A stretch of 64,000 nt of DNA from CAVTYH01 sp963773875 (GTDB lineage: Bacteria; Planctomycetota; Planctomycetia; Pirellulales; JADZDJ01). Position numbers and translations under genes: made by a program. The DNA lies in contig CAVZCV010000020.1 in the NCBI GenBank assembly GCA_963773875.1, positions 310,001 through 374,000 on the forward strand, given 5' to 3'. The notes beneath the pieces were generated by a model. It did not search any database, was not told the origin of the DNA, and worked only from the letters and a program-made list of their open reading frames with translations. Shown one piece after another: positions 41,491-51,240 of the stretch; positions within the stretch are counted from its first letter, which is position 1, and every line of letters starts with the position of its first letter.

Positions 41491-41715
41491 TGGACCATGC
41501 CCGTAGAGATGTTGAATGGGCGTGGCATGTCCCCAAACAATTTCGTCGACGGGCAAATCGAAAACTGCTGCAATCTTTTGCCGTTCCGCAGGGCTTGGCG
41601 TCCAGCGGCGCATCGCAATCGCTTTCACGCGCTGCTCATCCAAGCCTGATCGATCGACGAGTTGCTCGATCGATATCTGCTGCGCCACACACAATTCTTC
41701 GACCGTCGATGGCAT
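41461..41715 (-). CDS. Mini helix-turn-helix protein, copy 2
   Basis: 84 aa. SIEQLVDRSGLDEQRVKAIAMRRWTPSPAERQKIAAVFDLPVDEIVWGH is an XRE-like helix-turn-helix of reduced size. A His/Tyr/Gly-rich tail (HLYGHGPGYARF) follows. The block RWTPSPAER...P..EI.WGH is shared with the gene 14 bp upstream, so this is a tandem duplicate. It probably binds DNA or a protein partner. No Shine-Dalgarno site is obvious; both copies are preceded by a TTGAT-x-TTGT-AC-like stretch. Confidence 0.68.
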   Translation of the reverse strand: MPSTVEELCVAQQISIEQLVDRSGLDEQRVKAIAMRRWTPSPAERQKIAAVFDLPVDEIVWGHATPIQHLYGHGPGYARFVRMR

Positions 41716-41729
41716 TTGACGTTACAAGA

Positions 41730-41981
41730 TCAAAAGTCTTCTTTAAGTCCAAACCGATGATACCGCACGTTCCGCGGGTTCATGGTGTGACCCCAGCTGA
41801 TTTCGTTCATTGGCACGCCCAATGCCGCCGATAACTTTTCCCGCTCGGCAGGGCTCGGCGTCCAGCGGCCATCGGCAATGGCTTCGACGCGCTCCACCGG
41901 CATCCTGGCAACGCCCGCCAATTGATCGAGCGCAATCTGCCGTTCTTCGATAAGCACGTCGATCGTCTTCATCAATTGCAT
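41730..41981 (-). CDS. Mini helix-turn-helix protein, copy 1
   Basis: 83 aa with the same core as its neighbour: ALDQLAGVARMPVERVEAIADGRWTPSPAEREKLSAALGVPMNEISWGH. It may start at ATG 41981 or 41972. It begins 10 bp after the stop of the fucosidase-like gene, on the same strand, so the three genes may share a transcript. The tail differs from copy 2, which suggests the copies have diverged in partner binding. Confidence 0.68.
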   Translation of the reverse strand: MQLMKTIDVLIEERQIALDQLAGVARMPVERVEAIADGRWTPSPAEREKLSAALGVPMNEISWGHTMNPRNVRYHRFGLKEDF

Positions 41982-41991
41982 TGTAACAAAA

Positions 41992-43020
41992 TCAACGACC
42001 CGTTTCCGCAGCCGCTTTTCCGATCGCCGTTAACTGCTCAATGAACGGCTCGGAAATTCGCCCATTCATTTGCACCGGCACATCCCAAGTGATTACCGCC
42101 GCCGGGCTTGCGAACATTTTGCGTGTATTGCACCGCTTGTTCACTCGTGAATCGCGGCATGACCGTTTCCCCAGCGAGCCCCAAGAAAGCTAAGTACGTG
42201 TGCTTGCCGACCATCCAGAATGCCATCCGTCGTACGTTTGATTTCGACCGTCGCCGGATTGCTGATTTCGCCGGCTGTGTAATCTTCATTTGGGCTGACG
42301 GAAACGAGACGCGGCACAACACCCGGATTGAATGCCACTGCCGATAGCGGATTGCCCGCCCGCGCGGCCGCGGCAAATGTTTTGAAGTTCGGTGCGTCCT
42401 CGGACCGGTACATCGTGTTCGGCCAGTAGCAACCATCAAACCACCAGCCGGAGACCTTGTCGCCCCAGCGCTGAGACCAATCGGCGATGATTTGCTGCCA
42501 CTTTTCCTGGAATTCTCGATTGCGAAATTGCCCACTGCGCCAATCGAGCGCCTTGACCGCTGCTTTGTCACCGCCAGGGGCCTCCGGACGGTAAGTACAC
42601 GATGAGTTTCAGCCCGCGCTTGTGCAGCGCATCGGCCATGTCGCCTATCAAATCGCGCTGCGAACACTTGCTTGGTTCAATGCCGACGAGTTTGTCGTAT
42701 GTCGCATTTGGTGCATCGAAATAACCGGAGTTTTGCCCGATCGTGAGAATGTGATAGCCCGCGCCGACCGACTTGATTTGATCGGCCAATCCATCGACAT
42801 CGAAGTGGTCTACCATGTCGTTCCACTTTTCGACATTCATCTGCAAGTTGTTCGACCGCGCTTGCCAATCTGCCAGATAGTGCGTCATAACGCCCCATTT
42901 TGCGGCCCGCATCCAAGCGATGCGATCGGCGGTTTCTTGACCCAGTCCTGGAGAAACCGAGAAGGCAACGAGCAATGCAAGCAGCGCTAGTCGTATCGAA
43001 GCTAATACTTTCATGTCCAT
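41992..43020 (-). CDS. Secreted alpha-L-fucosidase-like (GH29-related) protein, frameshifted
   Basis: Starts with a signal peptide (MKVLASIRLALLALLVAFSVSPGLG) behind AGGTG. It resembles the TIM-barrel half of GH29 enzymes: DRIAWMRAAKWGVMTHYLADW, HILTIGQNSGYF, LKLIVYLPSG, then WQQIIADWSQRWGDKVSGWWFDGCYWPNTMY, where the Asp of WWFDG is the expected nucleophile position, and a late VITWDVPVQMNGRISE block. Shifts lie near 42585, 42165 and 42098; the true stop is at 41992. About 342 aa, which is shorter than full GH29 enzymes since the C-terminal beta domain is missing. Substrate unproven. Confidence 0.7.
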
Positions 43021-43080
43021 CAATTCACCTGCAATCAGGAATTATGTCGATCGATACGATTCGCATTCCTGTGATTCGAA

Positions 43081-44336
43081 TCATGGTTGAATCGCTTCGA
43101 CTGCCAACTGTTGCAACTTCCGCCGCATTTCGGAACGGTCGCCATTGGGTTTTAAGCCGGTGCGTTGAATCAACAGGACGACAAATACGCCTTTGTTGGG
43201 ATCAATCCAACCTTGCGTGCCATAAGCGCCGCCGTGACCGTAGGCTCCGACAGAAAGCGACTCCGTCACCTCCTGCGGCTGACGCACGACACCGACGCCC
43301 AGCCCATAACCCAAGCCTTTGGAAAATCCACACTCCAAATCGCCGGTATGAACCTGTCGTATGTTGTTGACCGCCGCTTCGGACAGTAGGCGATGACCAT
43401 CAAGCTCGCCGCCACGAAGTAACATCTGATACAGTCGCGATAAATCCGCGGCCGTCGAATACAATCCGCCCGATGGATTGGGATTCTTTGGCTTCTCTGC
43501 GGGCATTCGGTCTTGTTCCGCCGGCACCAGTTTGCCTTCTTTTACCGCACAAATCTGGGCAAGCCGCTCGCGCTGCTCGGCCGATGGATAAAACGTCGTG
43601 TCCTTCATACCAAGCGGCTGGAACACACGTGTGACTAAAAACTCTTCATACGATTGCCCGGACGACACTTCGATAATTCGCCCCAGCATATCGATCCCCG
43701 TGCTGCAATATTTCCATTTCGTGCCTGGCTCAAACTCCAGCGGTTGCTGCGACATGAAAATCGCGCCCTCGGCCAAGGTCCGATTCCGCTTGCCCGATAA
43801 ATCAGCCAAGCCTTTGGGATATGCGCCGGGCAAACCAGACGTATGCGTCAAGAGATCACGAAGCGTAATCGGCCGCGACGGCATTTTGAGCGTGATTGTC
43901 GCGTCGTCATGCGTCGCCACAAGCATTTGTCCTTTGAATTCTGGCAGGTGCTTTTCGACACGTATCGTCGATCGCGAGCTTGCCTTCATCGACCAGCATC
44001 ATGATGCCTATTGCCGTAATCGGCTTCGTCATCGATGCGATACGGAAGATTGCATCCTTCGGCATCGGTTTCGTCGAATCGAGACGCTGATTACCAATTG
44101 ATTCACAGAATGCCAGCCCATTGGACGATCCAATGGCCACGACCGCGCCGGGGATTTCCTGCGCATCGACGAAGTGCTGCATCATCGGCCCGACGGCCTT
44201 TAGCTTCTGCGCGTCGAAGGTCGGCGGAGTCGCATGAGTGGTGGGGGCAGCAGCAATTAAGCTAATTGCTACCGCCAGCACAAATAAAAGTGCGTGCGGC
44301 CGTAAAAATCGGCGCAGTCGGCGCGAACTTATGCAT
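43081..44336 (-). CDS. Exported serine beta-lactamase-family hydrolase, frameshifted
   Basis: Class C beta-lactamase/esterase fold. ATG 44336 has GGGGGAGG 7 nt upstream; an indel in a TTTTT run near 44306 then restores the signal peptide (RPHALLFVLAVAISLIAAAPTTHA). The catalytic SxxK is SMTK in FRIASMTKPITAIG; the Tyr motif is WKYCSTGIDMLG (YxN degenerate); the KTG-equivalent is GHGGAYGTQGW. A second shift lies near 43965. Repaired length is about 417 aa. Such planctomycete proteins are usually esterases or D-amino-peptidases of the periplasm rather than antibiotic-resistance enzymes; which applies here is unknown. Confidence 0.82.
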
Positions 44337-44520
44337 CGACCAACCTCCCCCGAGAAGTGCGGCCAAGAAAGCCCAGGCAGGAACGAATACCATGCTGTCC
44401 AGCAAATGTTGTAAACACCCGCTGACCAAAGAGCAAGCAAATACACAAGTTGAGCCGCGCTGCGCTACTGCTAGACTTCGCTTGCCGATCGTTTCGACCA
44501 ATGCGCCCAACCGTGAGCCA

Positions 44521-45451
44521 ATGAACGCCGTCGAATTGGAAAACGTCAGCAAAGCCTTTCGCAAACACCTGGCTGTCGATGGGCTCAATCTGCAGGTGCC
44601 GGAAGGCACGGTCTATGGTTTCATCGGCCCCAATGGGTCAGGTAAAACCACTACGCTGCGCATGATTTTGAGGATCTTCTTTCCCGATAGCGGCGTCGTT
44701 CGCGTGCTGGGACTTGAACACGGCGAAGCTGCTGATGACCGCATTGGATATTTACCCGAAGAGCGTGGACTGTACAAGAAAATGCGGGTCCGCGAGGTCC
44801 TCCGATTCCACGCGGAGCTAAAAGGACGCCGCGATTGCAAACTGGCCATCGACGATTGGCTCGCACGGATGAACCTTTCCGATTGGGCTGACAAGCGCGT
44901 TGAAACATTGTCGAAAGGTATGGCCCAAAAGGCACAGTTCATCGCCGCGGTCATTGCCGAGCCGCAGCTATTGATTCTCGACGAACCGTTCAGCGGTCTG
45001 GACCCCGTGAACATGGAAATGCTCAAAGACGTCGTACTCGATCTGAAAAAACGCGGCACGACGGTCATCTTTTCCACACACGACATGGACGTGGCAGAGC
45101 GAATGTGCGACACAATCTTCATGATTTTTCAAGGCCGTAAGGTGCTCGACGGCAGCTTGCAATCGATCCAAGCGAAATACGGCGAGGACACGATCCGGGT
45201 ACGGACCGCAAATTCGAATGGTGCTTTGGACAACCTTCCAGGCGTCGTGCGTGTGAACGATTACGGTCATCATCAAGAACTGCGCATCGCGCCCGGCACG
45301 GATTCGCAAGCGGTGCTATTGGAACTTGCCCGACGAACGCGAATCGAGCATTTCGAGCTGGCTCGCCCTTCGCTGCATGATATTTTTGTGCGCATCGCGG
45401 GGCCGCAGGCTCGAGCACGGCGCCACTTCAGCGCCGGAAGAGGTGCGGTAA
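44521..45451 (+). CDS. ABC transporter ATPase (NatA-like)
   Basis: About 309 aa. Walker A GPNGSGKTTT, Q-loop region YLPEERGLYKKMRVREVLRF, a degenerate signature ETLSKGMAQKAQF, Walker B LLILDEPFSGLDP and the switch His in FSTHDMD. The given sequence reads through into the permease without a stop. In the +1 frame, however, the end becomes EHGATSAPEEVR and stops at TAA 45449-45451, which overlaps the permease ATG (TAATG). A one-base error near 45405-45420 therefore best explains the apparent fusion. It partners the next gene in ATP-driven export. Confidence 0.82.
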
Positions 45452-46910
45452 TGCGTAAAATGGTAATCCTCGCACGCCGCGAATATCAGGCGCTCATCCG
45501 TACAAAGGCGTTCATTGTTTCGCTCGTGGCCATGCCGATTTTTATGTTCGGCGCCATTTTCGTGCAATCCTTTTTACAGGAACATCTCGACACGGGCGAG
45601 AAAACGATTGTCGTGCTCGATGGCACCGGCCGATTGCTGGCGCCGCTCGAAGCACTGGCCGGACTGCGCGACAAAATCGACTCCGGCGGAAAGCCCACGA
45701 CCGCTAGGCCGCGCAAATCAATCCGCATTGAAGCTGGTCCCGCTGGTCCGGTCACCGATGAAATCCGGCTGGAATTGAGCGATCGGATTCGCCGCAATGA
45801 GATTTTCGCCTTTGCGGAAATCAATGCCAATGCGCTCAAGGCCAGCGATGATTCGCCGCTGATGCAGTTGTTGCACCAAATCGGGGCGCTGAAAGTCAAC
45901 GCGCCGAAAACTGAACCGGAAGAATCTTCGACGACCGCCAGCGAAACGAATTCCAAAGCCGCCGATACTGAAAAAGACGACGAACCGACGAAAAAAGAAA
46001 ACTCAGGCGCTGCCGTCAAACTTTACATGCAAACCATCGCCTACAACGAAATTGGGCAGTGGTTCATGCAGTCGGTCAATCAAGCGGCTTTCGCACTGCG
46101 GCTCAGCGACGCCGGATTGAATCCCGCGGTAGTCGCACAAGCTGCAGCCCCCGTCGACTTCGCCGAATTGGCGCCGTACACCCAAACGAAAGGTGGCGAG
46201 ATCCATAAAGGCGATGAAGGCAGTCGCGGTGTTTCGTTCTTCGTGCCGTTCATGTTGATGATGCTGATGTTTATGTCGGTCATGATCGTCGGCCAGCCGA
46301 TGCTCACCAGCGTCATCGAAGAAAAACAGCAGCGCATTGCCGAAGTGCTGCTCGGTTCGGCCAGCCCGTTTCAATTGATGATGGGCAAGCTGCTGGGCAA
46401 CGTCGGCGTGGCCCTTACCATTGTGGCCATCTATTTGACGCGGCGGATATTTTCTTGCCCAGCACTATGGCTATACCGAGCTTAGTGCCGACGAGCTTGT
46501 TGATATGGTTCATCGCTTTCGAAATCATGGCCTGCTTGCTTTTCGGTTCGGTGTTCATTGCCGTCGGCGCTGCCTGCACGGAAATCAAAGAAGCACAAAG
46601 CATGCTCATGCCGGTCATGCTTGTGCTTGTCATGCCCATGATGGTTTGGTTCAACGTCATGCAGGAGCCGCTCAGCAAATTCGCGATGTGGATCTCCCTG
46701 TTTCCGCCGGCCACGCCGCTCTTGATGCTGCTGCGCGTAGCTGCTTCGCCGATGGTGCCGATGTGGCAACCGCTTTTGGGCATGGTGCTCGTCGTAATCG
46801 CCACGGTTATTTGCATCTTTGCCGCCGGCCGCGTGTTTCGCATCGGCATTTTGATGCAAGGCAAAGCGCCGAAGTTGACGGAACTATTCGGCTGGATTGC
46901 CCGCGGCTGA
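45451..46910 (+). CDS. ABC-2 type permease (NatB-like), frameshifted
   Basis: About 486 aa. One N-terminal transmembrane helix (IRTKAFIVSLVAMPIFMFGAIFVQSFL) is followed by a large outside domain of about 200 residues, including an acidic, Glu/Ser/Thr/Lys-rich stretch near residue 150-180. A block of five membrane helices ends the protein (SFFVPFMLMMLMFMSVMIVGQPMLTSVIEEKQQRIAEVLLGS...). The frame changes near 46435-46442, continuing TAADIFLPSTMAIPSLVPTSLLIWF. NatAB systems export Na+ or peptides; nothing here tells the substrate. Confidence 0.82.
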
Positions 46911-46913
46911 TTG

Positions 46914-49619
46914 TCAGATCACTCGCCTGCGCCGACGAACAGCGCAGAAGCCGCCAATACAAACAAGTACTACCGTCGCAGGTTCCGGTACGGCGCTAGA
47001 TGAGCCGGAAGCGTGGCTGATTACATAATCCAACATCCCTTGAATGTCGCGATTGGTCACATCGCCCGAGGAATCGAAATCGCCGATCGACAGTAGCTGA
47101 GCGGGCGTCAGTGATTTCGTCACCGCGTAGTTCGCCAGATCGGCGAGCGCACCAAGCATGGCAGGAATATCGGACTCCGTCACGACGCCATCTCGATTCC
47201 AATCGCCGTGCAAATAGGTTGTCGCAACCGTTAGCGTTCCAGTCGTGTACAGCTGCGAGATATCCCAGCCAAGTGGCCCGCCAGACAGCGTCGGCAATTG
47301 CAGCGTGGAAAAAGTTCCGGACTGCGAACCTAAATCGAAAATATCGAACGATTGGCCAAGCTGTGGCGTGAAGTTGTTCACCAGGGAAATTTGCAATATT
47401 CCGCCCAGCGAAACGTTGCCGCTGGAAAGGATCGCATCGAACTGCGTGCCGCGTGTAAGGCCGCCAATCTCGATATTCGTTTGCGACCCGCCGGCCAGAG
47501 ACAGCGAGCCCACGGTTAGCACGCCGGGACTATTGCCGGGCGCAGAATTCCACCAGTGCCAATCGTTGCCAATCCGCTCACGACTCCGCTGCCACGCAGC
47601 GTTGCACCGGAATTGACCGTCACCGCGCCGGGCAGCAATCCATTCACTGCCAGCGTTCCGGCGTTTACGGTTGTGCCGCCGGTCCAGTTGTTGGTGGCGC
47701 TCGTGATGAAAACTGTGCCCGGACCGTTCTTTGTGAGGCGTCCGGCGCCGCTAATGGGTCCGGATAAATTCAATACTGCTGCCGCGTTCGGCGTTCCGCC
47801 GGTGAGCGCGCTGCCGGCATCCACGATTCCACCGACGCTGCCAACCGTAATCGCGCCGGCAAACGTATTTTGCGAGCCGGTGCCGCTTTCGCCCCAAATC
47901 GTTCCACCGTTCAGCGTGCACACTTTATTCATTGCTGCGGTCGTGTTGAAAAAGCCAAGCGTGCCGGTCTGCGAGATGGAAACCGTCTTGGTCGCATCAC
48001 CCATCGACGTCGTGCTGGTCTGAAACGACAAGATACCAGTGTTAATGGCGATATTTCCCAGCGACGCGTCCACCGTAGCGCCGACCAACGATACCTGATT
48101 GGCGCCAGTCTTCGTAAGCGTATAGCCGACGCCGCCAGTGCTAAGCGTGGCGCCCGTGCCACGTATATCCCAGCGACCGGATCCGCCAAAAGTCGTGTTT
48201 TTGGTCAACGTCACTTTGGTCAATGCGTTTAACTGCGATGCTCCGGAATTCACGATCGCGCCCGTATTATTCACTCCTGCGCCTGCGGCACTGATCGGTT
48301 CCGTGGACAGATTGAATCCGTTAATATCCAGCGTTCCGCCGTCGATTTGCGTACCGATCGTGGAGTTCGATCCCAAGGCCGTTGCTGATCCGGCTTTCAA
48401 CGTGCCGCCGGTAATCGAAACGAGCGAATTGTTGCCAACCGAACCAGTGACAAGCAACGTGCCCGCCCGCACATCGGTCAGTCCAGGATACGAATTCGCA
48501 GTCGCGAGCGTGAGCGTGCCGGTGCCATCCTTGCGGAGCGTGCCGCCGGTGATGCTTCCCGTGCCAGAGAACGTGTAATTCTGCGACGAGTTAACATAGG
48601 TGAATCCGGGCGAAACGTTGCCGGCAATGCTGACAGCGGTATTGGCCGAGGAGTTCGTGAAGTTAACCTGATCGAGCAGATTAAAAACCGATCCCACGGC
48701 GCCATTGAGAAAGTTGGCGGTGGCGCCAGAGTCCCACCTGTTGCTGTTGAGCCCGCCCTGCCAGGTCAAGACGTTCGAAGTACCCATGTAGCCGGTGATG
48801 GTGCGGTGCTCGACCCAGGAGTCGCCGGCGGGGACGCCGTTGCTGGTGCTGATGCTGCGGTAGAGACCGAACTTAGGGCGGAAGTCGGTGGAACCGGTGA
48901 GATCGATGGCGGCGTTGGTGATGCCGGCGAAAGGACTTCCGTTAACGGAGAGAAGGATCTGACCCGTCGTCTCACCCTGGGCGCAAGGGGTAATGCGAAT
49001 TACGAAGTGGGCCCACTGGCCGGACGTGTAGGAGAAAGTTGTGGGAATAATTTCGGTGTTATTGCCGGTGGTGCCGTCGGTGAAACAATCAACCCGGCCC
49101 TGAATGCTGGAGCCGCTCTTGTAGAGGGAGATCGTGGCGAGCGGAGGGCCGGTATCGCCATTGGTGGCCTTCAGCTGAAAGATGTGGCAAAAATTGCCGG
49201 TGGCCTTAAACGTGGGATCGGTACGGAAGTCAAATGAATATTCAAAGGTCTGCTCCACTTGTTGGTGTCCCAGGCCCGTAATACCTTTGGCTTCGACGCG
49301 TTGGCGGTCGGTATTCGCGGAGTTGGCGGCGTCGCCATCCCACCAACCGGGTCCCGCAGGATATGGCGCGAGCGGAGTAGGATACTCGTTGCGGAGGATG
49401 TCGCGGAACATGCCGCCCCCTTCATCAATATGGTTCTGAAAACCAGGATCGCTCCCGAACGTGTTGGTGTCGGGAAAGTAGATGACGGAGGGATTCTCAA
49501 GACCTTCAAAGCCAGCCTGGTTTTGAACAATAACCGGTGTGGCAGCGCAGCAGCGACAGGGTATAAGCACTCACGGCCGCCAGGCATAGCGCAGATCGAA
49601 TGGCGCACGGCATTGGCAT
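46914..49619 (-). CDS. PEP-CTERM surface protein with lectin-like, autotransporter-repeat and dockerin parts, frameshifted
   Basis: About 900 aa after repair. ATG 49619 has AGGGGGA upstream and opens a signal peptide (CAIRSALCLAAVSAYTLSLL). Residues 80-260 resemble a heparin-lyase/concanavalin-like beta sandwich (FEYSFDFRTDPTFKATG, YTSGQWAHFVIRI, FRPKFGLYRS). Then come autotransporter-associated beta-strand repeats (LTWQGGLNSNRWDSGATANFL, SGTGSITGGTLRKDGTGTLTL and others). A dockerin-type pair follows (DWNRDGVVTESD, GDFDSSGDVTNRD). The protein ends with the sorting tail VPEPATVVLVCIGGFCAVRRRRR. Shifts lie near 49565 and 47530. An exosortase elsewhere should process it. Confidence 0.8.
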
Positions 49620-49794
49620 CGCGCAGTTCCCCCTGTAAGCCAGCCGCCCACCCCGGCCTAAGAAATAGTTCTGTTCCTCAGTTTTCTAATCCTAACTTCC
49701 CGCCTTAGTTGGGGTCAATGAAGTCAGTTGTCGCTCCCACTTGCGCACTAAATTCCCGGTGCGGCGCCGGGCGTTAATTAGTCCGGGCCGATAG

Positions 49795-51000
49795 TTATTG
49801 ATGCAATAAAAACTTCGCGCAAGTCGGTGATGGAGTGTTGACGACATTGCCGGCGGGTTTTACGCGTGCGTTTTCGGGTGCGCGCAATATCAAAATGCTG
49901 CCGGACCCCTCGTTGGCGACCACGGCGTGTTTGCCGCGAGCGTCGAAGCTGAAATGGCGTGGGACCGTGCCGTAAGTGCTTTGATCCTCGACGTACGTCA
50001 GCGTTCCATCTCGCGAATCGACGTTAAATAGCACGATGCTGTTGTGACCGCAGTTCGCGACGAGAAGATTCTTGCCCGTGGGATGAAGGGCGATTTCGGA
50101 GGTCGTGTTAGGACCGTCGTAATAGGGTGGCACCGTGGGTAGCGATTGCAATTCGATGAGTCCGCCGTTTTGTGCATCGTATTGGAACGCGGTGACCGTG
50201 GAATTCATTTGGTTATTGAGATATGCGAATTTGGCGTCGGAGCGAAACAACAGATGATGTGGACCGGAGCCAGCTTTTACCTTTACAAACGGCGGATCTG
50301 CGGGCTTAAGCCGTCCCCCGGCCGGATCAAATTGAAAGACGCTGATTCTGTCGCGCACCGCGTCGCAGGCAAATGCATATCGATTGTCGGGGCTGAATGC
50401 GACGCCACTCGGACGCGGATTGCGCGTTTTGTCTGGCGGATCACTTTCAGCGACGAGTGACTTAACGTCGGTTGCCTCCCCGAGCTTCCCCTCCGAGTCA
50501 ATTGGCAGAATTGCCACATTGCCGCCATCGCCATTGGCCACTAGCAAATGCTTACCTTCTTTATCGAGCACTAAATGGCAAGGGCCGGCGCCCATCGAAC
50601 CTCGTTGGTTCAGCAGCGACAATTTGCCGGACACCGGATCAATTGAATATGCGCTGACAGCGCCCGAGGGCTTGTCTTCAAAGTGCTCGACCTGATTGAC
50701 ACAAAACAATCGATTTCTCCGCGAATCGATCTCCAAGAAAGTTGGACTCGCGCATTCCGCGACAACTCCGAGCGGCGTGACCGTGACGAACTCCGGAATG
50801 TTTGGATCATCGGAGGTCCGCATCCGAAACAAATAGATTCCTTTTGCCTGGCTATCCTTATCCGTTCGCGTTCCAACATAGATGAAGGATTCGACCCCCA
50901 TTTCTTTGTCGGCCGCCCCGGAAGTTAGTGCAACGCAAGTCGCAAATAGCAGCCCGGTGAGGCGGACCAAAACCTCACTTTTAAAGAAATATGCCTTCAT
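49795..51000 (-). CDS. Exported lactonase-type seven-bladed beta-propeller protein
   Basis: 401 aa from ATG 51000, the codon that opens the signal peptide (VLVRLTGLLFATCVALTSGA). Repeated blades resemble the 6-phosphogluconolactonase (PF10282) family: FIYVGTRTDKDSQAKGIYLF, GPCHLVLDKEGKHLLVANGDGGNVAI, RPSGVAFSPDNRYAFACDA, GPHHLLFRSDAKFAYLNNQ and PRHFSFDARGKHAVVANEGSG. Because it is exported, a role in the pentose phosphate pathway is unlikely; most exported homologues have unknown substrates. It is divergent from the protein kinase gene. Confidence 0.83.
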   Translation of the reverse strand: MKAYFFKSEVLVRLTGLLFATCVALTSGAADKEMGVESFIYVGTRTDKDSQAKGIYLFRMRTSDDPNIPEFVTVTPLGVVAECASPTFLEIDSRRNRLFCVNQVEHFEDKPSGAVSAYSIDPVSGKLSLLNQRGSMGAGPCHLVLDKEGKHLLVANGDGGNVAILPIDSEGKLGEATDVKSLVAESDPPDKTRNPRPSGVAFSPDNRYAFACDAVRDRISVFQFDPAGGRLKPADPPFVKVKAGSGPHHLLFRSDAKFAYLNNQMNSTVTAFQYDAQNGGLIELQSLPTVPPYYDGPNTTSEIALHPTGKNLLVANCGHNSIVLFNVDSRDGTLTYVEDQSTYGTVPRHFSFDARGKHAVVANEGSGSILILRAPENARVKPAGNVVNTPSPTCAKFLLHQ

Positions 51001-51240
51001 GCCGTCATTGAATTCTAAAGTCTTGTGATTCGTGGAGCTTAGCGGGGCATCTGACGAATTTCCAACCGAATCTGCGTTACAGTCGCATTCCAACTTTGAT
51101 CTGCGGTCTCTGTCAGGCCGCAAGAGCACCGCGGCAGATTGTTCTTCGCCCGGACCTCGCCCATAATGATATTACATGGTGGCTGTCGTCGTTGTCGCGT
51201 GAACGGTTTTCAAGGGGTTTACTGCGTTGGGAGGCGGATC

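Noticed and set aside
41491..41834. Extension of the small plus-strand gene at 41181
   Set aside because: It runs antisense through both mini-HTH genes, and the sequence quality drops; a stop in another frame lies at 41486-41488.
42038..42667. Minus-strand open frame of 209 codons
   Set aside because: Mostly a wrong-frame reading of the fucosidase-like gene; only its last part coincides with the true frame between two shifts.
44521..46910. Natural single-chain ABC exporter (ATPase fused to permease)
   Set aside because: The +1 frame restores a stop that overlaps the permease start, so two genes with a base error are more likely.
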